DNA of 47,768 nt from Ferruginibacter sp. GTDB lineage: Bacteria > Bacteroidota > Bacteroidia > Chitinophagales > Chitinophagaceae. Position 1 is the stretch's first letter. Each line of letters starts with the position of its first letter. The stretch covers positions 1 through 47,768 of the forward strand of contig NZ_JACMOO010000038.1 in the NCBI RefSeq assembly GCF_014377975.1. The letters run 5' to 3'. Under the pieces are notes generated by a model. That model was given only the letters and a program-made list of their open reading frames with translations, had not been told where the DNA came from and searched no databases. This document shows, piece by piece, positions 27,760-37,359 of the stretch. The translations under genes and the position numbers were made by a program.

Positions 27760-28185
27760 CACCCATCATAATAATATAAGAGCCTTTAAAACCCAACAGC
27801 TGCTTTTTACCCTGTTCCAATTCATTCCAGCGGGCTTGTGCTTCATACAATTAGGCCGTAGCACATTGTGAGGTTCCGGATTACAGGTAATGGCCAAGGC
27901 AATCGCCTGCAGAAAAATCGTACATTTCCCCGGCCACACAATACCATGTAAGGCCTCGCTACCATGATAATATTTATCAATGTTAAGCCTTGGTATATCG
28001 GGTAAACTGGCAATCAGTAAACTCACTTTTCCGTCTAAATAAAATCTGCTCAGTAAATCTTTCACCCGTAATAGTGATGCATTGCAAAACGTGAGTATCA
28101 TGCTTTGTAACGGCTCTTTTGCAGCCAGTAATGAAAGTGAAATAAATAGTGAAACTAAAAATCGCATTTGCATTATAATTAGCAA
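27760..28185 (-). pseudogene. N-terminal relic of a GH3 beta-glucosidase/xylosidase
   Basis: The frame from 28185 begins with a signal-like segment (MRFLVSLFISLSLLAAKEP) and continues RVKDLLSRFYLDGKVSLL, IPRLNIDKYYHGSEALHGIV and CTIFLQAIALAITCNPE. This parallels the GH3 N-terminus (VKDLLSRMTLEEKVSLL, IPRLGIPAYNWWNEALHG, TVFPQAIALAATWNPE). Near 27850 the phase changes, and the DNA goes on as EAQARWNELEQGKKQLLGF, again GH3-like, before the similarity stops. Only about 130 of the usual 700 or more residues remain, with several unusual substitutions, so it is a dead fragment. It lies directly upstream of the 519-residue gene. Confidence 0.8.
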
Positions 28186-28977
28186 TTCGTTTATTTAAAT
28201 CTATTCTTCCATTCCCTATTTTTAATTAGGTATTGAGCCGGCATTAATCCGGGAGGAGCTGATTTAATTATTTTTATTTTTTCTAAAAGTAATAAAGTAA
28301 AGCAAGCTTTTATTTAAATTGGTTTCATTAATTGTTTTGATATTTGATATTTTGTGAACACACTTTACAGTTTGCCAGAGATGATAACACTGTTAAAAAT
28401 AAGTAGTAGAAAAAATAATTGAATATACAAGGTATCATTTATTATTAGGCATATTTTCTTCATAATCAACAGTATTGAGAAATTTATCGTTTTAAAATAC
28501 GCCTAACACCCGAAGCAATTGGCTTCTGCAAACCTGTTTTAGCCGAAAAACAATCTTACCAGATGCTTTTTGTTGTCGATGGCCGCCAGGGTTTGACAGC
28601 AAAGTGGCTAAATGCTGCTGCCGTGCAAGGATGTTTTTTTTAGATCATGAGCTCCGCAAATTGTTTATTAGATATTTCTGGATTTAAACAAATAAATAAA
28701 ATAAAAAGCACTCCACCGCAGACTTTATAATGAACTTAACCAACGTAAAGAAACTACCGTTGATAATCAAAAAAAATATCATGTCAGAAATAAATGCTAC
28801 CACTAAAAATATACTAAAGATCTTGAAAATCTTTATCAGATAAATGCTGCCGGATTAGAGGCTAAGATTACACCACAGAAAATTTAGCATAGCCTGTCTT
28901 ATGATCGATTTTTATCAATGCAAAAAGAGGCTACCCAATTACGGATAACCTCTTTGTTAAATATTATTTATAAATTT
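28186..28977. other. Long intergenic region with possible decayed coding scraps
   Basis: Nearly 0.8 kb without an intact gene. On the plus strand a frame near 28490-28643 reads protein-like (KIRLTPEAIGFCKPVLAEKQ, QMLFVVDGRQGLTAKWLNAA) and ends in TAG; I do not recognise it. Further on, a frame around 28725-28887 (LYNELNQRKETT, then after a stop DLENLYQINAAGLEAKI) also looks like degraded coding sequence. A terminator hairpin at 28924-28955 closes the region. This fits the eroded character of the DNA to its left. Confidence 0.35.
28924..28955 (-). terminator. Rho-independent terminator of the PUL 2 sus operon
   Basis: AAAGAGG at 28924-28930 pairs with CCTCTTT at 28949-28955. The stem extends inward with one mismatch and TA/TA, CC/GG pairs around a short loop. 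Read on the minus strand, the hairpin is followed by TTTTT. It sits 23 bases after the stop codon of the last sus gene, as expected for the operon end. Confidence 0.75.
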
Positions 28978-30375
28978 TTATTGAATCATGTAGGTGTAAT
29001 AACCAGGGTTGTTTAAATATAAGGTGACGATATGTGTACCCGGCATTATGGCTCCTGAATGTGCAGGATCGCCAATATTATTACCGTTTACAACTAAGCT
29101 TCCCTTACCGGGATCGCCGTAATTTAAACCCCAGTCATTATTGGCTCTAAATTTAAATTGATCGCCGGCTGCGGTTGTTATTGTTGCAGTCCAGATATGA
29201 TTATTTGCATCGTACATCATTGGAATATCTTTACCCCAACTACTAGCTGCAAAACTGCCAATTAAACTCCAGGTTGTAGCAGTGGCCGACCAGGTATTTG
29301 CAACTGTATTACCTAAAATATGATAATATCCGCCAGCGGAAACAGCTAAGTTACCACCGCCCCCAGGTATCAGTGTACCGTTTCCACCATCGCCCAATGA
29401 ATTGCTCCAATCGGGTTTTGTGGTGAACTTAAAGGCATAACTACCGCCCGCAGGAATATTTACGTATCCATCAAAATTACCGTCATTTGCCGGAGCACCT
29501 AAAGCAGGTGCAGTTGCCGGTGTCCAACCCTGGTAATCGCCGGGCACATACAGCAATCCAAATAAACTTGCCTTGGTTACCGTAAAAATTCCATTCTGAA
29601 AATCTACTTTGATGGTATACATACCCGTAGCCGCAGGTGCAGGAATATTGGTATTACCCATATTTGCACCGAAAACACCCCCTTCGGAAATTTTAGGTAC
29701 AGAAGCGTCTGCAATATTATATTTATCATCCCATTTACCATTTACCGGTAACAATACATAACTATTACTACCATTTAAAAAGAAGGTTCCCTGGTAAGTA
29801 ACAGAATCAATCAATATAAATTGTTGCGCTACTACAGGCACCGGATTGCCCCATCCACCAGCAGTTGCATTACCAACTATAAATAACATTTTACCTGCCG
29901 GAGGCATTACTTTTGGTGGCGTAACATACGGCGTTACTTTTATTTTTACGATGTTGGATTGAAACTGGTCGTTGTTATTGCCATAAGAGGAAACCAGGCG
30001 TACATCTACATCGTAGGCTACATTAAACTTAAAACCCATCGCCAAAACAATGGCGTTTAATTCTTTTGCCGTGTAATTTGAGGTGCGTGATCCAATGATG
30101 GTTTTTGAGACTGCCTTAGAAAAATTTCTACCGGAAGAATCTATTTGAACCATGTATTTTATGGTGGAGGAATCGGTTGCATACTGCGGATTTGACCACA
30201 AAAAAGTAATTACATTTTTATTGGAATCTGCCGTAACCGGCGCAACTACATTTGTTGAAGCGCTTAAAACTGTGGCTGAACCATGGGTATAAAATGGCAA
30301 GGTATCTTTTTTACAAGCTGTAAAAAAAGCTCCTGTCACCGCCATGAAAAATAATATTTTTGAAAAATACTTCAT
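28978..30375 (-). CDS. SusE/SusF-type outer-membrane glycan-binding lipoprotein
   Basis: About 465 residues from the ATG at 30375 (an upstream TTG in frame is less likely). The signal peptide ends in a lipobox (AFFTAC). An N-terminal SusE domain (TFLWSNPQYATDSSTIKYMV, VMPPAGKMLFIVGNATAGGW) is followed by repeated beta domains of the SusE/SusF starch-binding type (YVPGDYQGWTPATAPALGAP with NDGNFDGYVNI; then LIGSFAASSWGKDIPMMYD and FKFRANNDWGLNYGD). Each repeat has the conserved Trp-rich glycan-contact pattern. It would display alpha-glucan-binding sites on the cell surface. It is the last gene of the sus operon, 45 bases after the shorter SusE-like gene, and ends at a terminator. Confidence 0.9.
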   Translation of the reverse strand: MKYFSKILFFMAVTGAFFTACKKDTLPFYTHGSATVLSASTNVVAPVTADSNKNVITFLWSNPQYATDSSTIKYMVQIDSSGRNFSKAVSKTIIGSRTSNYTAKELNAIVLAMGFKFNVAYDVDVRLVSSYGNNNDQFQSNIVKIKVTPYVTPPKVMPPAGKMLFIVGNATAGGWGNPVPVVAQQFILIDSVTYQGTFFLNGSNSYVLLPVNGKWDDKYNIADASVPKISEGGVFGANMGNTNIPAPAATGMYTIKVDFQNGIFTVTKASLFGLLYVPGDYQGWTPATAPALGAPANDGNFDGYVNIPAGGSYAFKFTTKPDWSNSLGDGGNGTLIPGGGGNLAVSAGGYYHILGNTVANTWSATATTWSLIGSFAASSWGKDIPMMYDANNHIWTATITTAAGDQFKFRANNDWGLNYGDPGKGSLVVNGNNIGDPAHSGAIMPGTHIVTLYLNNPGYYTYMIQ

Positions 30376-30444
30376 ATAGTTTTTTTTATTTGTGTACAAA
30401 CGAATAAAAGCTAGCAGCCATTATTTTAATAAGCAACTGCTGAA

Positions 30445-31275
30445 TTATAATTTGGTGAGTTTAAATTTTCCACGTTGAAAATCTACTTCAATTTTATAAT
30501 TACCGGATACCGGCGGAGCCAGAATATCATTACCCTGCCATTGAAAATCGCCTCCGTAAACTGTAGCAGGATCATTTTTTACAGCGATACTATATTTATA
30601 ATCCCAGGAGTTAAAATTTGAAAGAAAGGTGTAAGAATTACCACCAGAAATTGCAATACTGTTTAATACAAAATATGTTGGTGAAACCCTGGTAAATTGT
30701 TGCGAGGCCGGAGGATTATTTACCCAGCTACTTTGTACAGCACTTCCGGTTATATACAAGGTACCCGACGCAGGTGGTGTAACTTTTGGAGGTAATGAAT
30801 AAGGATTGGCTGTAAATTTCAACACATTAGAATATTGAATACCTGTGCTGTTTATCAAAAAAGATTTAACCCTGATTTCTATATTATGGGCTATGGAAGG
30901 CGCTAACTGCAATTGATTTAAAAGCAAGTCGTTAAAAGCAATTTGCGTAATGGATAGCGTGAGATCTTTACTTAAAGCAATCACTTTTTTATTTGGATTG
31001 GTAAAATTTGCTCCTGTAGTATCAATCTCTACCTGGTAAGAAACATCGTATGAACTTAAACCGGTATTGAATTGATAATTGGGGTTTGTCCAGCTTAAAT
31101 TTATTGCCTCATTAGCAGCACCTGCAAAACTAAGTGGGATTGCCGTAGCAGTTGCAGAAGATAAAACCGGTGCAGTTCCATTTTCGAAAACTACCCGTTG
31201 TTCGTCTTTTTTACAAGACCATAAGAGTGTTACCAGCATAAAAGCGGATATTAAAAGAAATGATATTTTTTTCAT
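30445..31275 (-). CDS. SusE-like outer-membrane lipoprotein
   Basis: A 276-residue lipoprotein (signal with lipobox LLWSC, Cys21). It has the SusE N-terminal immunoglobulin-like domain (INLSWTNPNYQFNTGLSSYD, VSYQVEIDTTGANFTNP) and a single C-terminal binding-type domain (GTLYITGSAVQSSWVNNPP, FKLTKL at the end). It is much shorter than the neighbouring 465-residue paralogue, which carries extra domains, so the pair is organised like SusE and SusF. It lies 20 bases after susD. The ATG start is clear. Confidence 0.9.
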   Translation of the reverse strand: MKKISFLLISAFMLVTLLWSCKKDEQRVVFENGTAPVLSSATATAIPLSFAGAANEAINLSWTNPNYQFNTGLSSYDVSYQVEIDTTGANFTNPNKKVIALSKDLTLSITQIAFNDLLLNQLQLAPSIAHNIEIRVKSFLINSTGIQYSNVLKFTANPYSLPPKVTPPASGTLYITGSAVQSSWVNNPPASQQFTRVSPTYFVLNSIAISGGNSYTFLSNFNSWDYKYSIAVKNDPATVYGGDFQWQGNDILAPPVSGNYKIEVDFQRGKFKLTKL

Positions 31276-31295
31276 AATTAATTATTTTATAAAGA

Positions 31296-32882
31296 TTAAT
31301 AACCAGGGTTTTGTTGCAGACTTGGGTTTGCTGTAATATCCGCAGATGGCAAAGGATAAATGTTTCTGAAATCATCTACCCCGGTGCCACCTGAAATACC
31401 CCCTTTAAAAGGCCACAAATAAGTAGCATTTGTAAACAAACCATACCTTATTAAATCGGTACGACGAAACCCTTCCCAATAAAATTCCCTTGCTCTTTCG
31501 TCTAACAAATTATTAAGGGTAAGGTCGGCTGCGGCCCAGTTTCCGCTTGCATTTCCGTAAGCCCTGGTGCGAACAATATTTACGTAATTTAATGCTGTGA
31601 CATTATCGCCACCTGCGCCACCTCTTAATACTGCCTCTGCATAAATTAAATACATTTCAGGTAATCTAAACACAGGAAAATCAATATCAACAAATGTTTG
31701 ATTAGATCCATTTGCGCCGGCCCTTGTTTTGTTTATGTATTTTACAATCATGTAGCCATCGGTAAAAACTGTTTGAGAACCTATCTCTAAATTTTGGCCG
31801 TTGGTATAAAATTGGGCCCGTAAATCAGGTGCGCCCACACCCGGAAATTTGTTTACCAATGCCTTTGTAGTACGCAAACCAGACCATGCATTGTCTACAC
31901 CATAATCGCTTGCTTTTGCTGTTCCGCCAATAGGTGCATGTGTTAAAAAAGTAGTACCACCATAATTCTGCGTATAGTTGCCATCGTAATTAATAGTAAA
32001 AATAAATTCGCTGGCATTTAAATTATTATCTGCTAGCATTAATTGACTGTACTGGTTTATTAAAGAATAACCGGCACCAATTACTTTTGAACTGTAGGTT
32101 ATTGCATCTGTACTTCTGTCTATACCCGTATACACTTTTGCATTCAGATAAATTCTTGCTAAAAGCGACCATACAGCAGCCTTATCAGCACGACCATATT
32201 CATTGGTTCTTGCAGCAGCTAAATTTGGTTCGATGGCTTTTAATTCGCCTTCAATCCAGGTAAATAATTCAGCACGGCTTTTTTGTTTTGGATAAGTTCC
32301 CTGCGCCACAGGTGTTTCATCAACAAAGGGAGGTTTAGCAAAAATATCCATCATTATAGCATACTGATAAGCCCTTAAAAAACGTGCCTCGTTTCTAAAT
32401 AATTTAACGCTGTCAGCACTTTGGCCGGTAATATTTTTCGAAGCAAGATTGGCATCGCTGGATTGCCTGATAAAGTCATTGGCAAGGGTAATCTGATAAA
32501 GACTACGATAATATAATCCAGTGATGAATGGGTTATTGGGTGTCCAAGCCATATTGTGAAAATCCTGGATACCGATATCACCCCATTGAATAACGGCTTC
32601 GTCAGTGGGTAATTCTTCTGCCTTCCAATACAACCTTAAAAAATCGGAGGTGCCTGCATCAATTCCTTGTATATCGCCGCTACCTGCACCATTACTACCC
32701 GTTGTAGCAAAACTGCCGTATACCTTTGCCAGTACTTGCTTATAGGCTGAGGTGCTTGTAAATAAATTGGTGCTGTTGGTACCATGAGTAGGTACAAGAT
32801 CCAGTTTTTTTGTACAGGAAGATAAACCCATCGCTACAACTCCAAAAAGCAGGAGCCTATTTATCATGTTCTCTTTTATCAT
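31296..32882 (-). CDS. SusD/RagB-family glycan-binding lipoprotein (PUL 2)
   Basis: A 528-residue SusD homologue with lipobox GLSSC (Cys23); a second ATG at 32867 (MINRLLLF) gives the neater signal peptide. TPR-type segments are visible (YYRSLYQITLANDFIRQS, NEARFLRAYQYAIMMDIFA, KAAVWSLLARIYLNAKVYTG), followed by the C-terminal family signature FPVFRLPEMYLIYAEAVLRG, LLDERAREFYWEGFRRTDLI and IYPLPSADITANPSLQQNPG. It partners the SusC encoded 31 bases upstream, and the amylase nearby points to starch-type glucan as ligand. Confidence 0.96.
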   Translation of the reverse strand: MIKENMINRLLLFGVVAMGLSSCTKKLDLVPTHGTNSTNLFTSTSAYKQVLAKVYGSFATTGSNGAGSGDIQGIDAGTSDFLRLYWKAEELPTDEAVIQWGDIGIQDFHNMAWTPNNPFITGLYYRSLYQITLANDFIRQSSDANLASKNITGQSADSVKLFRNEARFLRAYQYAIMMDIFAKPPFVDETPVAQGTYPKQKSRAELFTWIEGELKAIEPNLAAARTNEYGRADKAAVWSLLARIYLNAKVYTGIDRSTDAITYSSKVIGAGYSLINQYSQLMLADNNLNASEFIFTINYDGNYTQNYGGTTFLTHAPIGGTAKASDYGVDNAWSGLRTTKALVNKFPGVGAPDLRAQFYTNGQNLEIGSQTVFTDGYMIVKYINKTRAGANGSNQTFVDIDFPVFRLPEMYLIYAEAVLRGGAGGDNVTALNYVNIVRTRAYGNASGNWAAADLTLNNLLDERAREFYWEGFRRTDLIRYGLFTNATYLWPFKGGISGGTGVDDFRNIYPLPSADITANPSLQQNPGY

Positions 32883-32913
32883 AAAAATATTTTTTTTAAA
32901 GATTTATTATTTA

Positions 32914-35900
32914 TTAAAATCCAAGGTTAAAGCCTAAGGATAAAATCCGTGGCCTTGCATAAAAATTATTGTCTACCCCGTTGCCAATTTCCGGGTCGAC
33001 ACCTGTATATTTTGTGATGGTGAATACATTTTGCAGATTGACATTTACCCGCAGGTTTGCTTTACCATTGAACACTTTGCCAAAAGCATAACCGATATTA
33101 ATGATATCCATTTTTAAGAAAGATGCATTTTGCACATAATAATCAGATAAAAAATATTTATCACTGGCGCCTTTAAAATTGGTATATAAAACATCGGTAG
33201 AACCGTTTCTTAATACGGTATTATTGCTGGTAAATATGGAGCTGGTTCTGCCGTTATTGGCTGCACCATTATTGTAGATGTAGTTACCAATACTTGCACG
33301 CATTACAAAACCTGCGTTCCATTTTTTGTAACTGAAATTACTGTTGAAACCCATAAACACTACCGGATCGGCACTTTTATATTGGTACAAATCTTTATCA
33401 TTGATCACACCATCCCTGTTTCTGTCAACAAACATATCTTCAATTGGTTTACCTGCTGCATCATAAACCTGCTGGTAAACATAAAATGCTCCGCGAAGCT
33501 GATTAACAGAATTGATAAATAAAGTTGCACCGGTACCTGGTAAACTTGTTCCATCAGGATTGTATTTGTTACCGGGGTTTGCAGGGTCTGAAACAAAGGT
33601 TAATCTGGTAATTTTATTTTTATTATAAGCAATATTAAAACCCATATCTAAGGTAATATCTGTTGTACGAATAACCTGGGCATTAATATTAAGTTCTATA
33701 CCCTTATTCTCCATACTGCCAACATTAGATACATATTTATTAGCAGGATTGGTACCACCGGGTATGTCTACCTGGTTTAAAAGATCCGTTGTCTTTTTAA
33801 GATAAACATCTGCACTACCGGTTATGCGATTATTTAAAAATCCAAAGTCAATACCAGCGTTTGAGGTTGCTGTCTGCTCCCATTTAATATTGGTATTGTA
33901 GCCAGCCAGGGTATACCCTCTGTAAAAACTATTTCCAAATTGATATTGGGAATTAATATCTGTAGCAAAATAATTTATAACAGATGAGTAATTCGACAAC
34001 CCATCCTGCTGACCTGTTATACCATAGGCCATACGTAACTTAAGATCGGATAGAACGGAAGAGTTTTTAAGGAAAGATTCTTCTTTAATTTTCCAGGCAA
34101 TAGCACCGGAAGGAAATACACCATACCGGTTATTAGCAGGAAACCTGGAAGATCCATCCGTACGGATTGTACCGGTTAATAAATAACGCCCTTTGTAGGC
34201 ATAATTTAAACGACCATAATAAGACAATAAAGTATACTCTGGTTTATCGTATGGATATAACGGTTGTGCGCCTGTTCCGTTGGGCGTGCCATCTAAATAA
34301 TAACCCCTGTAATTATAAACTGTTTTTAAGAAATTTTGATAGGCATAACCACCAACCAAATCGATACGGCTGTTGATTGCTTTTAGATCTTTGCCATAAG
34401 TAAGGTAAAACTCCAATAATTTATTCGCACTTGTTTCGTGCCCCTTACTTTGATTTCCTCCATGAAATTTCCCATCAATAGGGCTAACACTACCAGAAAA
34501 TTTATAACTGTTAACTGCACTATCAGAAGAATAATAATTTTCTGTTCCCTGCGAAATATCATAACCAACATTCAGGATTGCATGCAGATCGGGTAAAAAA
34601 TGAAATTTATAATCTATCAATGCATTGCCAATACTGCGTTGAGAAACCGCTGTATGACTATTTTGATTTAATAAGCCAACAGGGTTGTTGGGTGCGCCGT
34701 TTCTTAAACCTGTGAAAGTATTAGAAAGTAAATCCTGATAATAACCACCATAGCGGCTATTGCCGGAATATATTGGTTGTGTAGGATTAAAACTCAAGGC
34801 ATTACTTACCAAACCATCAGGCGCATAATCGCTGTTAGAGCTGGATCCTTTAAGATTGATATCAACCTTTAAATGATCATTAAAAAAGTGTGGACTAAGA
34901 TTAAGGGAAGCCGCAACTCTTTTAAGACTATTATCTTTTTGAATACCATCCTGGGCATAGTAACCAACGGACGCACGATAAGGCATATTGCCCAATGCCC
35001 CACTAACACTAAAGTTATTATCTGTACCTAAAGCATTTCTATAAATCTGATCTTGCCAATCTGTATTTGCCATCCCTAAGGAAGGTATAAATGCCTTTCC
35101 ATCAGGATTTGTATTGGTAAGTGTTCTTAGTTGACCGGCTGTTAAAACATTCGCTTTTTTAATCAACATAGAAGCAGAGGCGAGTGTACTAAAATTAAAA
35201 ACGGGTTTACCTTTTCTGCCTTTTTTAGTGGTAATTAATATTACGCCGTTGGATGCCCTTGAACCATAAATGGCGGTAGAGGATGCATCTTTTAAAATAG
35301 TAAATGATTCAATGTCATTGGGGTTAATGGTAGATAAAAAACTTGGCGCACCTTTTACGCCACCATCTACATCAACGGGTACACCATCTATTACAATTAA
35401 TGGATTGTTACTTGCATTTAAAGAGGCTCCGCCCCTTATGCGGATAGAGCTTCCTGTACCAGGACCACCTCCATTAGAAATAACAGAAACACCTGCAGCC
35501 TTACCAGCAATCAATTGCTCCGGCGATGCAAACGAACCTTTATTAAAATCTTTGGCCGAAACGGTAGAAACAGATCCGGTAAGATCCTTTTTCTTTACAG
35601 AACCATACCCTACAATAATTACATCATTTAATTGCTGACTACTATTAACAAAACTAACATCTACAGTAGGTCCGTTGATGGCTTTTTCCTGACCAACAAA
35701 TCCTACCGATGTAAATACCAATGCAGTGGCACCGGCCGGAGCAGTTATTTTGAAACTACCATCAGGCATTGTTTGGGTTGATACCTTTGTACCCTTTACG
35801 GTTACCGTTACTCCTGATACAGGGGTATCATCTTTGGAGTTGCTCACCTTTCCGGTTAGCTGGTTTTGAGCAATGGCTGACATTGTTATCAGCATCACTG

Positions 35901-35958
35901 CAATTGTACCTGCAAAATAACGGGCAATTGTTGTAATTCTTTTTTTCATATTATGCAT
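32914..35958 (-). CDS. SusC/RagA-family TonB-dependent receptor (PUL 2)
   Basis: A 1014-residue outer-membrane receptor. An N-terminal signal (from the ATG at 35958, or 35949, MKKRITTIARYFAGTI) leads to a carboxypeptidase-like domain (QLTGKVSNSKDDTPVSGVTV), the SusC signature NDVIIVGYGSVKKKDLTGSV, the plug (LIAGKAAGVSVISNGGGPG, PLIVIDGVPVDVDGG, DASSTAIYGSRASNGVILIT) and a beta-barrel ending ILSLGFNLGF. It should take up maltooligosaccharides or similar glucans with its SusD. Two copies of a 19-bp palindromic element lie 150-192 bases upstream of its start, which suggests direct control by the regulator encoded just upstream. Confidence 0.96.
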   Translation of the reverse strand: MHNMKKRITTIARYFAGTIAVMLITMSAIAQNQLTGKVSNSKDDTPVSGVTVTVKGTKVSTQTMPDGSFKITAPAGATALVFTSVGFVGQEKAINGPTVDVSFVNSSQQLNDVIIVGYGSVKKKDLTGSVSTVSAKDFNKGSFASPEQLIAGKAAGVSVISNGGGPGTGSSIRIRGGASLNASNNPLIVIDGVPVDVDGGVKGAPSFLSTINPNDIESFTILKDASSTAIYGSRASNGVILITTKKGRKGKPVFNFSTLASASMLIKKANVLTAGQLRTLTNTNPDGKAFIPSLGMANTDWQDQIYRNALGTDNNFSVSGALGNMPYRASVGYYAQDGIQKDNSLKRVAASLNLSPHFFNDHLKVDINLKGSSSNSDYAPDGLVSNALSFNPTQPIYSGNSRYGGYYQDLLSNTFTGLRNGAPNNPVGLLNQNSHTAVSQRSIGNALIDYKFHFLPDLHAILNVGYDISQGTENYYSSDSAVNSYKFSGSVSPIDGKFHGGNQSKGHETSANKLLEFYLTYGKDLKAINSRIDLVGGYAYQNFLKTVYNYRGYYLDGTPNGTGAQPLYPYDKPEYTLLSYYGRLNYAYKGRYLLTGTIRTDGSSRFPANNRYGVFPSGAIAWKIKEESFLKNSSVLSDLKLRMAYGITGQQDGLSNYSSVINYFATDINSQYQFGNSFYRGYTLAGYNTNIKWEQTATSNAGIDFGFLNNRITGSADVYLKKTTDLLNQVDIPGGTNPANKYVSNVGSMENKGIELNINAQVIRTTDITLDMGFNIAYNKNKITRLTFVSDPANPGNKYNPDGTSLPGTGATLFINSVNQLRGAFYVYQQVYDAAGKPIEDMFVDRNRDGVINDKDLYQYKSADPVVFMGFNSNFSYKKWNAGFVMRASIGNYIYNNGAANNGRTSSIFTSNNTVLRNGSTDVLYTNFKGASDKYFLSDYYVQNASFLKMDIINIGYAFGKVFNGKANLRVNVNLQNVFTITKYTGVDPEIGNGVDNNFYARPRILSLGFNLGF

Positions 35959-36107
35959 TTGGTTTCATTTTTTAAAATGATTACGAAATAATTTAAAAAA
36001 TGCTTGGTGGAAAGATTCCATATCCCGGGCGGCATTGGAGTAATCTAATATGTAGCATTTCGTTAGTATTCCGGCAAGTAGTCACCGTTTTTTAATACAG
36101 CTTTTTT

Positions 36108-36126
36108 TAATGTGTATTTTTTACAC
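36108..36126 (-). promoter_or_regulatory. Putative operator 1 upstream of susC (PUL 2)
   Basis: On the minus strand this reads GTGTAAAAAATACACATTA. It shares the pattern GTGT-N2-AA-N2-TACA-N2-TTA with the site at 36132 and with the one before the amylase gene, matching the amylase site at 15 of 19 positions. Confidence 0.6.
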
Positions 36127-36131
36127 TGTAT

Positions 36132-36150
36132 TAACATGTAAATTGTACAC
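36132..36150 (-). promoter_or_regulatory. Putative operator 2 upstream of susC (PUL 2)
   Basis: On the minus strand this reads GTGTACAATTTACATGTTA, 15 of 19 identical to the site before the amylase gene. Its start is 24 bases from operator 1, so two regulator dimers could bind nearly one face of the helix. Confidence 0.6.
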
Positions 36151-36412
36151 AATGTGTGTCGTTATTTTAAACTTTTATTATGTGCAGACAATTTAATTAT
36201 TTTATTAGCTGCATTTTATAAAAACATTTGTAGAAAAATATACTAATTATTTAATTTAGGTAAGAAAGATTTTGGTTTGAAGTAATATCATGTTAAATAA
36301 AACGAGTATGCATATTTTAATTCCGGCTTCGATAATTTATTTTTATATTATTCCCCTGTTACACATTACCAGAATAATTTGTTTTAAATGATATTTTATT
36401 ATTGAAAAAAAT

Positions 36413-37153
36413 TTAAAAATCTATACCGGTCCATTTTTTTTCTCTTTTAGAATATTTTTCATAATTAAATTTATATAATTTTCCCGGCCGGTGAGGCACA
36501 TCTTGTTCCATTTCATTGAGGTCGGTTAACAGATCCATGGAGAAGAATTTTTTTCTAAAATTTCTTCTATCCATTTTTAAATTTAAGATGGCTTCATATA
36601 AATTTTGCAGTTCGCGAAGCGAAAATTTTTTGGGTAATAAATTAAATCCAAGTGGATGCTCTTGTACTCTTTTTTGTAATTGCGTTAAACAGATATCAAA
36701 AATCTGCTGGTGATCAAAAGCAAGGTCTGTCACATTTTTTACATCATGCCAATGCAATTCATTGTCGAGTATATTTATTTTATGGTGCTGCACATTTATA
36801 AGCGAACAATAAGTTACGGTAACCACCCTGCCGGCAGGATGCCGGTTTACAGCACCAAATGTATGTACCTGTTCCAAATACACATCGCTTAAACCGGTAC
36901 GCTGTTTTAATATTCGGTAAGCAGCTGCATCCAGGTCTTCCTTCGGAAAAACCAAATCGCCCAGCAATGACCATTTACCGGCATACTTTTTTAAATCACT
37001 TCTTATCAACAATACCTTTAACTTATTTTCATCAAAACCAAAAATTACACAGTCTACAGAAAGTGCAATCCTATTAATATTCTCTACTTCAGATTGTATG
37101 GCATGTAATGATTTTGCATTTTTTGATGGCAACAATTTTTCATCTGTTATCAT
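36413..37153 (-). CDS. NUDIX-like sugar-responsive transcriptional regulator (NrtR/AraR type)
   Basis: A 246-residue protein with an N-terminal NUDIX fold (about 25-155; ALSVDCVIFGFDENKLKVLL, WSLLGDLVFPKEDLDAAAYR) and a C-terminal winged-helix DNA-binding domain (about 165-235; LLPKKFSLRELQNLYEAIL, KMDRRNFRKKFFSMDLLTDL). This plan matches the NrtR group, whose Bacteroidota members such as AraR control sugar genes. The catalytic NUDIX box is degraded: RILKQRTGL replaces the usual REL-EE-TGL, so metal-binding glutamates are lost and the domain should sense rather than hydrolyse. It lies between the amylase and susC, and palindromic sites stand before both of those genes, so it probably regulates them. 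Confidence 0.88.
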   Translation of the reverse strand: MITDEKLLPSKNAKSLHAIQSEVENINRIALSVDCVIFGFDENKLKVLLIRSDLKKYAGKWSLLGDLVFPKEDLDAAAYRILKQRTGLSDVYLEQVHTFGAVNRHPAGRVVTVTYCSLINVQHHKINILDNELHWHDVKNVTDLAFDHQQIFDICLTQLQKRVQEHPLGFNLLPKKFSLRELQNLYEAILNLKMDRRNFRKKFFSMDLLTDLNEMEQDVPHRPGKLYKFNYEKYSKREKKWTGIDF

Positions 37154-37359
37154 GTGTTGTTTTTTAGAATTAGATCACCAAACCATTCAGCCTAGCGTAA
37201 ATTAAACTGTCCTGCTTTATGCCAGACCACTTAAGTTTTCTTCACCTTAACCGAAATGCAGTAAGTTTCTATTTCCAGTTGATTAAACTATTTCTTACGG
37301 TATTGAGTTGAGATAAAAAATAGTTTGAGTGAAAATAGACTTCATTTATGCGCTTTCTG

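Larger units (their letters stand above)
35959..36412. promoter_or_regulatory. Regulator-susC intergenic region
   Basis: About 450 very AT-rich bases between the end of the NUDIX-like regulator gene and susC. It contains the two putative operators and must hold the susC promoter. No clear TAnnTTTG box was found at the expected place, and no terminator for the regulator gene is evident. Confidence 0.5.
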
